Source: Nitrosospira multiformis
Lineage (GTDB): Bacteria > Pseudomonadota > Gammaproteobacteria > Burkholderiales > Nitrosomonadaceae
Reading direction: 5' to 3'
NCBI RefSeq assembly: GCF_003050865.1
Contig: NZ_QAOK01000012.1
Coordinates: 28,833-92,832, forward strand
Length of the DNA stretch: 64,000 nt
The notes below the pieces were generated by a model. The model ran no database searches, was not told where the DNA came from, and worked only from the letters and a program-made list of their open reading frames with translations. Shown here one piece after another: positions 1-8,877 of the stretch. Made by a program: the position numbers and the translations under genes. How positions within the stretch are numbered: position 1 is the first letter of the stretch; each line of letters opens with the position of its first letter.

Positions 1-118
1 CAGTAACGTTCAAAGCACGCCATTATTGGTTTGGCCCGGAATGACGGGATTCATAGTATTTTCTGACCGGATCAATTACGAAACACATCCTCCAGGCGGA
101 TCGGACAACGAGGCACCC

Positions 119-1831
119 ATGTATCTTGATCATTTCGGTTTATCCAGGCAGCCATTTTCTCAATCGTCAGGCACTGATGGTGACTGTTTCTATGAAGGAG
201 GAGGGCGAGGCGCAACTCTGGATGCCCTTATCTATGTATTGACGCACGGCGAAGGTGAAGAGGGCATGATTGCTCTCACAGGCGAATCGGGTAGCGGGAA
301 AACGGTACTATGCCAGGCGTTGATGAAATGGCTGTCTGATAGCACGCGGGTTATTTATTCTGCAAAGAAAGATTCGTCGAAGAAAGCTTTAATGAATTCC
401 ATAATGGACGAATTGAAGTTTCAATCGGAGAAAGAAGGCCTGGTCCTTCCACCAGCGCCCGCTGATGCCGATGAGTTTCAGGAAATTCTCGCCGCCGTGC
501 AGGCTGGCGACAGACAAGTCGTGTTGCTGATAGATGAGGCGCATACTCTGCCAACAGAAACGCTGGAAGCACTGTGGCTGCTATACGAGCAGGCATCGTC
601 CCACCATAAATTGCTGCAGATCGTTCTGGTGGGTGAGCCGGAATTGGAGCGCACACTGGCTTCACAGCAGTTTACCCAGATCAGAAAAACGGTTCGCCAT
701 CGATATGTTTTGCAGCTACTGGATTGCGAAGCCGCGAGTGAATATCTGCTCTATCGGATGAGGACGATCACGGGCTATGAAGGGCCAGACATTTTTTCAC
801 CTGCTGCGCTGCGATTGATCGACGTTGCCGCCGGTGGACTGTTGCGCCAGCTGAATATGATCGCCGAGAAGTCGCTGATAGCAGCGTTTCTTGCGCAAGC
901 TTCGAGCGTGGAGGCGGTTCATGTCAGAAAAGTGATAACGGATCTCGGGCTCAAACCGCATCTCGATTGGAGGGACAAGCGCAATCGCCCCGATTTCGTG
1001 GGACATCTGATAGCCGGCGCGGGCGCCGCATCCTGTGCGGCAGTCGTAATAGTGCTGGGTGTCGCGGGTTGGCAGGTCTCGCACCCTCAACTGGCACGCA
1101 TCGGCAATGCCTCTGCTTCCTTGCCGCTTGAAGCGGCGGCGCCGGGGACATTGTCTGCTCCCGCTGCCACGATTTATCCCACAACGATCGCGACCACTCC
1201 CCCAAGCGTTCTCGCGAATGCTCCATCTTCCTCTTCCATTTCCGCCGTCACTCCGCTTCCCCCCGGCGGGAGCAACAAGGAGGCCGGGGGAAAGATGCCA
1301 CCTGCCAGCAACACCACCGCCAAGACCGCTACGGATAAGACTGCTGCGGACAAGGCAAATAAGGAAACTGCCGCCAAGATCGGAACTGATAAAACACCCT
1401 CCGGAAGCGGAAAGGCAGCGGCGACAGACACGGCTGCACGAAGCGGGCTTTCTGCCGAAGGCCAGCCCCCCGGAGATGCAGCAAACACTATTGCAGGAGT
1501 CGATCTGGCGGAGTACAAGTTGCTGAAACAACGGGTTGAGGCGACCCTTGGAGCTTTCTCCAAGGCAGATCGGAATCTGTACACCATCCTCCTATACATC
1601 ACCAGCAATGCTCAGCCCGATCGCATGGAACGGTTTCTGGGGCGAGCCCGCGCGCTCGTCGATTTGTCGAATATTTATGTTTATCCCTTCCCCAGGGACA
1701 AGACCAGGTTTGTCGTCACCTACGGCCTATATCCGGACGAGTACGAAGCGAGCATGGCGGTGGCTGGACTTCCCGAGAAATACCAGACCGCTTTCGATCC
1801 GGAGTTGCGTACCCTGGGTGAACTGAAATAA
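119..1831 (+). CDS. ExeA/MshM-like AAA ATPase with C-terminal SPOR-like domain
   Basis: Membrane-anchored ATPase of the GspA/ExeA family, which in secretion and polysaccharide systems couples ATP binding to envelope assembly. The start at 119 is chosen because MYLDHFGLSRQPF is the classic family N-terminus and is preceded by GAGG; an upstream ATG at 26 only adds unrelated residues. The AAA domain fills roughly residues 1-270, with Walker A GESGSGKT and Walker B VVLLIDEAH. A single membrane segment near residues 297-320 is followed by a low-complexity Ala/Thr/Lys/Pro linker of about 150 residues. The last 85 residues resemble a SPOR peptidoglycan-binding fold (FVVTYGLYPDEYEAS). It stands alone before gshA, with no secretion genes nearby, so the partner machine is unknown. 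Confidence 0.8.
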   Translation: MYLDHFGLSRQPFSQSSGTDGDCFYEGGGRGATLDALIYVLTHGEGEEGMIALTGESGSGKTVLCQALMKWLSDSTRVIYSAKKDSSKKALMNSIMDELKFQSEKEGLVLPPAPADADEFQEILAAVQAGDRQVVLLIDEAHTLPTETLEALWLLYEQASSHHKLLQIVLVGEPELERTLASQQFTQIRKTVRHRYVLQLLDCEAASEYLLYRMRTITGYEGPDIFSPAALRLIDVAAGGLLRQLNMIAEKSLIAAFLAQASSVEAVHVRKVITDLGLKPHLDWRDKRNRPDFVGHLIAGAGAASCAAVVIVLGVAGWQVSHPQLARIGNASASLPLEAAAPGTLSAPAATIYPTTIATTPPSVLANAPSSSSISAVTPLPPGGSNKEAGGKMPPASNTTAKTATDKTAADKANKETAAKIGTDKTPSGSGKAAATDTAARSGLSAEGQPPGDAANTIAGVDLAEYKLLKQRVEATLGAFSKADRNLYTILLYITSNAQPDRMERFLGRARALVDLSNIYVYPFPRDKTRFVVTYGLYPDEYEASMAVAGLPEKYQTAFDPELRTLGELK

Positions 1832-1945
1832 TTTGCGCCAAACATTGCCCCATTGTCCAGACGCCGCAGCTTTGTGGGAGGAGCGGCTTATTCCCTGCTT
1901 TCCTGATGTTACAATCGCCGTTTCCTGTTGATACCCGCTTTCTTC

Positions 1946-3241
1946 ATGCCTACGCCCCATCTTGATACTGCCCTGAGCGGTCCCATTCTTGATCTTGAAA
2001 AATGCATCCTCAATGCCATGCCTTCGATCGAGCAATGGTTGCGCAATGAATGGCAGACGCATGCGGCGCCTTTTTACTGCTCCGTGGATTTGCGCAATAG
2101 CGGGTTCAAGCTGGCGCCCGTCGATACCAACCTGTTCCCCGGAGGCTTCAATAATCTCAACCGCGAATTCATGCCTTTATGCGTCCAGGCGATGATGGCG
2201 GCCATCGATAAAATCTGTACTGGCGCACGCAGCGTGCTGCTGATTCCAGAAAGTCACACGCGCAATATTTTTTATTTGCAAAATCTGGCGACCTTGCACG
2301 CAATCATGCGGCACGCCGGCATTCACGTCCGTATCGGTACGCTGCTTCCTGAGATCACCGCACCCACTGCGCTCGATCTCCCAGATGGAAACAAACTCAC
2401 GCTCGAACCGATCCAGCGGAAGGGCAATCGGGTCGTTCTGGAAGATTTCGATCCCTGCGTCGTGCTTCTCAACAACGACCTTTCCACCGGCACACCGGCT
2501 ATCCTGCGGAATCTTGAGCAGACGGTCATTCCTCCCCTGTATGCGGGATGGACCAGCCGGCGGAAATCACATCACTTCACCGCCTATGATAATGTCTCGC
2601 AGCAGTTTGCGAGCCTGATCGGTATTGACCCGTGGCTTATCAATCCTTATTTCGCTTCCTGCGGAAAAATCAACTTTCGCGAAAAAAAGGGTGAAGACTG
2701 CGTGGCCAATACAGTGGATGAGATCCTGGGCCAGATCCGGGAGAAATATGCCGAGTATGGAGTCAGAAAAGATCCCTTCGTGATTGTGAAGGCCAATGCC
2801 GGTACATACGGAATGGGGATAATGACCGTAAAAGATGGCGCAGAAGTGCGCACGCTCAGCCGGAAACAGCGCAACAAGATGGCGGTCGTAAAAGAAGGAT
2901 TGCAGGTGACCGACATCATGGTGCAGGAAGGGGTTTATACGTTTGAGAATGTCAGCGACGCCGTAGCGGAGCCCGTCATCTATATGATCGACCGCTATGT
3001 CGTCGGTGGTTTCTATCGGGTGCATACCGAGCGGGGCGTCGACGAGAACCTCAATGCTCCCGGTATGCACTTTGTACCGCTGGCATTCGAAGATACCTGC
3101 CTTCTGCCGGACCGGGAAGCGCAGCCGGGTTGCAGCGCCAACCGGTTTTATGCTTATGGCGTCATAGCCCGGCTGGCCTTGCTGGCTGCTGCACAAGAAC
3201 TGGAAAAAAGTGAGGTGAGAACCGAAGCCATCGTGGCTTAG
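1946..3241 (+). CDS. gshA: glutamate-cysteine ligase, Acidithiobacillus/Nitrosomonas type
   Basis: Catalyses ATP-dependent joining of L-glutamate and L-cysteine, the first step of glutathione synthesis, in the cytoplasm. It belongs to the small family typified by Acidithiobacillus ferrooxidans GshA, not to the enterobacterial GshA; the length of about 431 residues fits. A glycine-rich nucleotide-binding segment VKANAGTYGMGIMTV lies near residue 279. The ATG at 1946 (MPTPHLDTALSGP) is preferred over a TTG at 1928 that would add six residues; neither has a strong ribosome-binding site. gshB follows 264 bp downstream on the same strand, completing the pathway. Confidence 0.88.
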   Translation: MPTPHLDTALSGPILDLEKCILNAMPSIEQWLRNEWQTHAAPFYCSVDLRNSGFKLAPVDTNLFPGGFNNLNREFMPLCVQAMMAAIDKICTGARSVLLIPESHTRNIFYLQNLATLHAIMRHAGIHVRIGTLLPEITAPTALDLPDGNKLTLEPIQRKGNRVVLEDFDPCVVLLNNDLSTGTPAILRNLEQTVIPPLYAGWTSRRKSHHFTAYDNVSQQFASLIGIDPWLINPYFASCGKINFREKKGEDCVANTVDEILGQIREKYAEYGVRKDPFVIVKANAGTYGMGIMTVKDGAEVRTLSRKQRNKMAVVKEGLQVTDIMVQEGVYTFENVSDAVAEPVIYMIDRYVVGGFYRVHTERGVDENLNAPGMHFVPLAFEDTCLLPDREAQPGCSANRFYAYGVIARLALLAAAQELEKSEVRTEAIVA

Positions 3242-3505
3242 TGCAGCTTCATCCATTTATTCTCTCCGGATTTTCCTTGGGAAGTTTCCCTTAAAACGAA
3301 TCCCGAAAATGGACAGCGGCTCATCTGCAGGGGTGAGCCCGTTAAAAACCACACGGCTTGATGAAAGAGGCAAGCAATCTGCCCCAGATGCTATGCTGAT
3401 AACAGCCTCCCGCACATTTTGGATTGATAACGCGCGTTTTGTTCACTCTCCCACCTCTGATGCCTCATCTTCATTCCATTCTCCATATAATCCCCCTGAT
3501 AACTC

Positions 3506-4456
3506 ATGAGACTTGCCTTTGTTCTTGATCACCTCGATTCAATCAAAACGCGCAAGGATTCGAGCGTTGCCATCATGCGCGAGGCGGCAGCAAGGGGTCA
3601 CACGTTATTCTCTATGCAACAGGGAGACCTGGCCTGGCAGCGAGGGGATACGGTCGGTTTCGCGCGCACACTCGAATTGACCGGCGAGGATCCTCAGGGA
3701 CGGCTGTGGTACCGGGTGGACGAGCCGGAAGAAATGCCACTACAGGAATTCGATGCCGTACTGATGCGCAAAGATCCGCCGTTTGATATGGAGTATATCT
3801 ACAGCACTTACTTGCTGGAACTGGCTGAAACGCGCGGTGCCCGTGTCATCAACAGCGCGAGCGCAATCCGGGACCATAACGAGAAGCTCGCGGTGGCGAA
3901 GTTTCCCGAATATGCCGTGGAAACGCTGGTGACGCGAAGCGAAAGCCTGCTTCGTCATTTTCTTGCAGAGCACGACGACATCATTCTCAAGCCGCTTGAC
4001 GGCATGGGCGGAGCAAGCGTGTTTCGCGTTCACCAGGGGGACCACAATATCGGGGTGATAATAGAAACATTGACGCACTATGGCACAAAGACCATCATGG
4101 CTCAACGGTATATCCACGAAATCACCGAGGGGGACAAGCGCATCCTGTTGATCGCGGGGGAGCCAGTCCCTTATACACTTGCCCGCATCCCGCGGCCCGG
4201 AGAATTCCGGGGTAATCTGAATGTGGGTGCTACCGGCATCGCTCAGTCACTCAGCCCGCGGGATCGTGAAATTGCCGAAGCACTCGGTCCCACATTGTTC
4301 AATGAAGGTTTGATGCTGGTGGGACTGGATGTCATCGGGGATTATCTTACCGAGATTAATGTCACCAGTCCTACTGGTATGAGGGAAATTTCAGACCAGA
4401 CCGGCTTCAATGTGGCGGGAATGATGGTGGATGCCCTTGAAAAGATGCCGCGTTGA
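3506..4456 (+). CDS. gshB: glutathione synthetase
   Basis: ATP-grasp enzyme that adds glycine to gamma-glutamylcysteine to make glutathione. The 316-residue length is normal for proteobacterial GshB. The N-terminus MRLAFVLDHLDSIKTRKDSS is typical. The glycine-rich ATP-binding loop LKPLDGMGGASVFR lies at about 162-175, and the metal/substrate segment EINVTSPTGMREIS is near the C-terminus. The ribosome-binding site is weak, but the ATG follows the last stop in the 5' region and matches the family start. It lies between gshA and the PTS genes; the gshB-PTS neighbourhood is common in betaproteobacteria. Confidence 0.93.
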   Translation: MRLAFVLDHLDSIKTRKDSSVAIMREAAARGHTLFSMQQGDLAWQRGDTVGFARTLELTGEDPQGRLWYRVDEPEEMPLQEFDAVLMRKDPPFDMEYIYSTYLLELAETRGARVINSASAIRDHNEKLAVAKFPEYAVETLVTRSESLLRHFLAEHDDIILKPLDGMGGASVFRVHQGDHNIGVIIETLTHYGTKTIMAQRYIHEITEGDKRILLIAGEPVPYTLARIPRPGEFRGNLNVGATGIAQSLSPRDREIAEALGPTLFNEGLMLVGLDVIGDYLTEINVTSPTGMREISDQTGFNVAGMMVDALEKMPR

Positions 4457-4510
4457 TCCATTCCATTGCCTTCTTGTTGCCTTCTTTGTTGTCTGGGTGC
4501 TGACAATACC

Positions 4511-4903
4511 ATGATCGGGATTTTGATTATTTCTCACGGCAATCTGGGCGAAAGCCTCGTCGAGAGCGCCAACCACGTGATGGGAAAGAAATTGCCGGAT
4601 CTGGCACACATTGCCATTCACCCTCAGGATGATCCTGACGTTATCCTTTCAAAAGCAGTGGAATCGGTAAGAGAGCTGGATAGCGGCGAGGGTGCGCTGG
4701 TATTGAGCGACATCTGCGGCGCAACCCCGTGCAATATAGCCACCCGGCTCGCTGTTTCCAGAGAACGGGTGATATGCCTTGCGGGAGTGAATCTGCCCAT
4801 GCTGGTGCGGGCGCTTACTTATCGCGCCGAGCCGTTGGAATCGGTGGCGGAGAAGGCGCTGGCAGGCGGACGGGACGGCGTTTTTCGTATAAGCCCAGGT
4901 TGA
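4511..4903 (+). CDS. PTS EIIA component, mannose/fructose (EIIA-Man) family
   Basis: Phosphocarrier of the PTS with the EIIA-Man fold, 130 residues. The phosphorylatable His9 lies in MIGILIISHGN, and the conserved loop LSDICGATPCN corresponds to the usual LTDLxGGTPxN. The start at 4511 is chosen because it places this motif at the N-terminus; an in-frame TTG at 4466 would add an unrelated stretch. It lies directly upstream of HPr and EI but with no EIIB/EIIC permease in the window. This arrangement is known from proteobacterial regulatory PTSs, where phosphorylation state signals nitrogen or carbon status and sugar is not transported. Confidence 0.85.
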   Translation: MIGILIISHGNLGESLVESANHVMGKKLPDLAHIAIHPQDDPDVILSKAVESVRELDSGEGALVLSDICGATPCNIATRLAVSRERVICLAGVNLPMLVRALTYRAEPLESVAEKALAGGRDGVFRISPG

Positions 4904-4906
4904 TAA

Positions 4907-5176
4907 ATGCAATATAAAGAGATCAAGATCCTGAACAAACTGGGGATGCACGCTCGTGCCTCCGCCAAATTCACCCAGTTGGCCAGTCGATACCGGAGCG
5001 ACGTATGGTTGACCCGAAACGATCGCAAAGTCAACGCAAAAAGTATCATGGGCGTCATGATGCTGGCGGCGAACCAGGGTGCGACCCTGGTCATCGAAAC
5101 CACGGGTGAGGACGAGATGGAGGCAATGCAGGCCTTGATACAACTGATCGAGGATCGCTTCGGAGAAAGCGAATGA
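4907..5176 (+). CDS. ptsH: phosphocarrier protein HPr
   Basis: Small PTS phosphocarrier of 89 residues that takes phosphate from EI and passes it to EIIA. The active His15 lies in LGMHARAS and the regulatory serine Ser46 in AKSIMGV, both at the standard positions, so control by an HPr kinase/phosphorylase is possible. The gene starts 3 bp after the EIIA stop and its own stop overlaps the ptsI start (ATGA), so EIIA, HPr and EI are almost certainly one translationally coupled operon. Confidence 0.93.
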   Translation: MQYKEIKILNKLGMHARASAKFTQLASRYRSDVWLTRNDRKVNAKSIMGVMMLAANQGATLVIETTGEDEMEAMQALIQLIEDRFGESE

Positions 5177-6900
5177 GCTTTGTACTGCATGGCGTGGGCG
5201 TTTCGGAAGGTATCGCCATAGGCCATGCTCATCTTGCGTCTCATGCCGCGCTCGAGGTCGCCCATCACGTCGTGCCCGAGGATCAGGTCACCCATGAAAT
5301 CTCCCGGCTAGACACCGCTTTCACAACCGTTCGCGAAGAGCTTCAGGCATTGCACGACACGATCGTCAGCGGACCTGCGTCCGCCGAATATGAAGCGTTC
5401 CTCGATCTGCACCGGATGATTCTGGATGATCCCACGCTCTCGACTGCGGCAAAAGCGTCCATTGCTCAGAATCAGTGCAATGCCGAATGGGCCATTACCC
5501 AGCAGATGGGGGTATTGATGGCGCAGTTCGAGGAAATAGAAGATCCCTATCTGCGCGAACGTAAAACGGACGTCATCCAGGTGGTGGAGCGCGTTCTCAA
5601 GGTATTGCTGGGGCATCCCGGATATATCCCCCCTTCGCAAAAGCTGGATGGCAACAGTGTCCTGGTAGCGCACGACTTGAGTCCGGCCGATGTGCTTCAA
5701 TACAAACAGCATTCGTTTACTGCATTCCTGACGGATCTTGGCGGCCTGACTTCGCATACGGCCATTGTCGCCCGCAGCCTGAACATCCCCTCTGTCGTCG
5801 CGCTTCACCATGCCCGCCGAATTATCCGGGAAAATGACGTTCTGATCGTGGATGGCAAACAGGGTGTGGTCATCGTGGATCCGGACGAGCATGTGCTTGC
5901 GGAATATCGACTGCGCCAGAGCGAACTGGAACTGGAAAAACAGAAGCTCAAACGCTTGAGGACGACGATAGCGGCGACGCTGGATGGTACGGTAGTGGAG
6001 TTGTATGCAAATATCGAGTTGCCGCAGGACGTCGATCAGGTAAAAGAAAATGGAGCGACCGGCGTCGGCCTGTTTCGGAGCGAATTCCTGTTCCTCAATC
6101 GGGATAGCTTGCCCGACGAGGAAGAGCAATTCGAAGCTTATCGAACCGTGGCGCGAAAAATGCGGGGAATGCCGGTAACGGTGCGCACGTTCGATCTTGG
6201 CGCGGACAAGAACCTGGATCATGCCAAACGGGTAGCCGCAAATCCCGCTCTGGGACTGCGCGCCATCCGGCTGAGCCTAGCCGAACCCCAGATGTTCAAT
6301 ATCCAGCTGCGCGCTATTCTACGCGCCTCGCGCTATGGGCAGATCCGGATTCTGGTGCCGATGCTTTCCAACGTGGCTGAAATAACGCAGACGCTGCATT
6401 TGATCGAGAGTGCCAAACAAAGCCTGCGCAATGAAAAAATTCCTTTTGACGAAAAAGTGCAGGTGGGAGGAATGATAGAAATTCCAGCCGCTGCGCTGAG
6501 TCTTGACATTTTCATGCGCAAGCTCGATTTCCTGTCAATCGGCACCAATGATCTCATTCAGTATACGCTGGCGATAGATCGCGCCGATGACAGTGTTGCG
6601 CATCTCTATGACTCGCTGCATCCTGCAGTGCTGCGGTTGGTAGCGCATGTCATACGCAGTGCCAACCGGGTGGGCATACCCGTGTCCGTGTGCGGCGAGA
6701 TCGCAGGGGATGTGGTATTTACCCGTCTGCTGCTCGGTTTCGGCTTACGGGTATTTTCCATGCACCCCGCCCAACTGCTGACCGTAAAACGTGAAGTCTT
6801 GCGCGCAAATCTGCCCGACCTCATTCCGATCACGCAAAAAATACTGAAAACCGCTGATCCGGAGAAAATTCACGTACTGCTGGCGAAGCTCAACGGTTGA
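5173..6900 (+). CDS. ptsI: phosphoenolpyruvate-protein phosphotransferase (Enzyme I)
   Basis: Autophosphorylates with PEP and transfers phosphate to HPr. The 575-residue length is normal. The N-terminal HPr-binding and swivelling domains carry the active His195 in GGLTSHTAIVARSL. The C-terminal TIM barrel binds PEP, with GVGLFRSEFLF, the SIGTNDLIQYTLAIDR block and the catalytic cysteine region VCGEIAGD. The start codon overlaps the ptsH stop by 4 bp. With only EIIA-Man and HPr beside it, it most likely feeds a regulatory phosphorelay. Confidence 0.94.
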   Translation: MSFVLHGVGVSEGIAIGHAHLASHAALEVAHHVVPEDQVTHEISRLDTAFTTVREELQALHDTIVSGPASAEYEAFLDLHRMILDDPTLSTAAKASIAQNQCNAEWAITQQMGVLMAQFEEIEDPYLRERKTDVIQVVERVLKVLLGHPGYIPPSQKLDGNSVLVAHDLSPADVLQYKQHSFTAFLTDLGGLTSHTAIVARSLNIPSVVALHHARRIIRENDVLIVDGKQGVVIVDPDEHVLAEYRLRQSELELEKQKLKRLRTTIAATLDGTVVELYANIELPQDVDQVKENGATGVGLFRSEFLFLNRDSLPDEEEQFEAYRTVARKMRGMPVTVRTFDLGADKNLDHAKRVAANPALGLRAIRLSLAEPQMFNIQLRAILRASRYGQIRILVPMLSNVAEITQTLHLIESAKQSLRNEKIPFDEKVQVGGMIEIPAAALSLDIFMRKLDFLSIGTNDLIQYTLAIDRADDSVAHLYDSLHPAVLRLVAHVIRSANRVGIPVSVCGEIAGDVVFTRLLLGFGLRVFSMHPAQLLTVKREVLRANLPDLIPITQKILKTADPEKIHVLLAKLNG

Positions 6901-6936
6901 ACGATCGGTTCCCTGCGCCATTTCACAGAATGCCAA

Positions 6937-6965
6937 TGCATATGAGCAGCGTGTACGACTATAAT
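6937..6965 (+). promoter_or_regulatory. possible sigma-70 promoter for metX-metW
   Basis: A perfect TATAAT lies at 6960-6965, with a weak -35 (TGCATA, 6937-6942) 17 bp upstream. It lies 127 bp before the metX start, in the 192-bp gap after ptsI. The -35 match is poor, so this rests mainly on the -10. Confidence 0.35.
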
Positions 6966-7092
6966 TGCCGGTTACAATCAGGCGATGCAATTATTTGGCA
7001 GAATGGGAATTCCTGCACAAAGCCGGTTTTAATTTTCTGGAGACCGGGCTCGGGAAGGAACCAATCGTGACATCAGCCTCCTGACCTTTTTC

Positions 7093-8226
7093 ATGCTCAT
7101 GCAAGATTCGAATTCATTCAGTACTGTTACTCCGCAGGTGGTGCGTTTTGACACGCCTTTGCATTTGAAGAGCGGTGCGGTGCTCGACAGCTACGAGCTG
7201 GTGTACGAAACATACGGGGAGCTCAACGCGGCGCGGTCGAATGCCGTACTGGTATGTCACGCCCTATCCGGGAACCATCATCTGGCAGGTCTTTACGACG
7301 ATAACCCCAAGAGTGCCGGCTGGTGGAACAATATGATCGGGCCGGGCAAATCGATCGATACCCAGAAATTTTTCGTAATCGGGGTAAACAATCTGGGCGG
7401 TTGTCATGGATCCACCGGTCCGGCGAGTATCGATGCCAGGGGCGGAAAGTGTTACGGCCCGAATTTTCCGGTTGTGACAGTGGAAGACTGGATACAGACA
7501 CAGGTCCGCCTTGCGGATTATCTGGGCATCGACCAGTTTGCCGCTGTGGCCGGCGGCAGTCTTGGCGGAATGCAGGCTTTGCAGTGGACACTTGATTTTC
7601 CCGAGAGGGTGCGCCACGCGCTGGTCATCGCCGCGGCTGCAAAATTGACTGCGCAGAACATCGCATTCAATGACGTGGCCCGCCAGGCTATCATTACCGA
7701 TCCTGATTTTCACGGCGGCGACTATTATTCACACGGCGTCATTCCGCGGAGAGGATTACGTCTGGCGCGAATGCTGGGACATATCACCTACCTTTCGGAC
7801 GACTCGATGGCCGCCAAATTCGGCCGGGAACTGCGGAACGGGGCACTTGCCTTCGGCTACGAGGTGGAGTTCGAAATCGAATCGTATCTTCGTTATCAGG
7901 GAGATAAATTCGCCAGCCAGTTCGATGCAAATACCTATCTGCTGATGACGAAGGCATTGGACTATTTTGACCCGGCCTTCCCGCACAACAACGACCTGAG
8001 CGCCGCGTTCCGATTCGCCAAGGCGAATTTCCTGGTACTGTCCTTTACTACCGACTGGCGTTTTTCCCCGGAGCGTTCGCGCGCCATCGTAAGGGCACTG
8101 CTGGACAACGAACTGAACGTCAGTTATGCCGAAATTACATCCAGCCACGGCCACGACTCGTTCCTCATGGAGGATCGCCATTATCACAGGTTGGTGCGGG
8201 CTTACATGGATAACATTGTCGTATGA
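7093..8226 (+). CDS. metX: homoserine O-acyltransferase MetX
   Basis: Alpha/beta-hydrolase-fold enzyme that acylates homoserine at the start of methionine synthesis. The nucleophile Ser156 sits in [12 protein letters not shown]; the catalytic Asp is in [10 protein letters not shown] and the His in [10 protein letters not shown]. The 377-residue length fits. Whether it uses acetyl-CoA or succinyl-CoA cannot be told by eye, as several proteobacterial MetX proteins are succinyltransferases. The ATG at 7093 is used; an ATG at 7099 is equally possible. Its stop overlaps the metW start (ATGA), the usual metXW coupling. Confidence 0.93.
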   Translation: MLMQDSNSFSTVTPQVVRFDTPLHLKSGAVLDSYELVYETYGELNAARSNAVLVCHALSGNHHLAGLYDDNPKSAGWWNNMIGPGKSIDTQKFFVIGVNNLGGCHGSTGPASIDARGGKCYGPNFPVVTVEDWIQTQVRLADYLGIDQFAAVAGGSLGGMQALQWTLDFPERVRHALVIAAAAKLTAQNIAFNDVARQAIITDPDFHGGDYYSHGVIPRRGLRLARMLGHITYLSDDSMAAKFGRELRNGALAFGYEVEFEIESYLRYQGDKFASQFDANTYLLMTKALDYFDPAFPHNNDLSAAFRFAKANFLVLSFTTDWRFSPERSRAIVRALLDNELNVSYAEITSSHGHDSFLMEDRHYHRLVRAYMDNIVV

Positions 8227-8843
8227 CGAAATCCCCTGGCATGAATTCATCGTTTAAGGTTGCCCGGCCCGATTTTGCCCTGATTGCAGCATGGGTCAAA
8301 CCGGGGTCCAAGGTGCTCGATCTGGGTTGCGGCGACGGTTCGCTTATACGTTTTTTGCGGGATTCCCGGGGGTCGCGTGGCTACGGGGTGGAAATTGATG
8401 ATGTCAACGTCCTGGCCTGTTTCAATAATGGTGTGAATGTGATCCAGAGCGACCTGGAGTCCGGTTTGCAGAGTTTTGAATCGGGATCGTTTGATTACGT
8501 GGTGCTCTCGCAAACCCTGCAGGCTGTAAAAAATACCGAGAATATCATCAAGGAAATGCTTCGTGTAAGCAAGGAAGGCATCGTGTCATTTCCCAATTTC
8601 GGTTACTGGAAGAACCGTTTGCAGGTGCTTTCCGGCCATATGCCGGTTTCCGAAGCCCTGCCTTACCAATGGTTCGATACTCCCAATATTCATAACTGCA
8701 CTCTGGGCGATTTCGAGGAATTCTGCGGCCAGCACGGGGCACGTATTCTCGAACGCAGGGTAATGAGTGGAAATTACCAGATCACGTTCATGCCCAATTT
8801 GCTGGGAATGCTAGCCTTTTACCGGTTTGAGCAGCAGAAATAG
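8223..8843 (+). CDS. metW: methionine biosynthesis protein MetW
   Basis: Class I SAM-dependent methyltransferase-fold protein, 206 residues. Known MetW proteins act with MetX in homoserine acylation. The SAM-binding motif I is [11 protein letters not shown] near residue 32; an acidic motif GVEIDD follows. The start at 8223 overlaps the metX stop by 4 bp, so the pair is translated together. It converges with ampG, whose stop lies 35 bp further on the other strand. Confidence 0.92.
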   Translation: MTKSPGMNSSFKVARPDFALIAAWVKPGSKVLDLGCGDGSLIRFLRDSRGSRGYGVEIDDVNVLACFNNGVNVIQSDLESGLQSFESGSFDYVVLSQTLQAVKNTENIIKEMLRVSKEGIVSFPNFGYWKNRLQVLSGHMPVSEALPYQWFDTPNIHNCTLGDFEEFCGQHGARILERRVMSGNYQITFMPNLLGMLAFYRFEQQK

Positions 8844-8877
8844 CTATTTTTGCGAGAGCTGTTTCCCCGGAAAAGCC

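Noticed and set aside
797..1608. Several long frames overlapping the ExeA-like gene on both strands
   Set aside because: They are shadows of the Ala/Thr/Pro-rich, GC-rich linker of the real gene.
3309..3509. 66-codon open frame between gshA and gshB
   Set aside because: No family, no ribosome-binding site, Ser/Pro-rich composition unlike the neighbours; treated as non-coding.
6901..7092. Possible SAM-sensing riboswitch before metX
   Set aside because: I looked for SAM-I, SAM-II and SAH-type conserved cores and found none; only a possible promoter.
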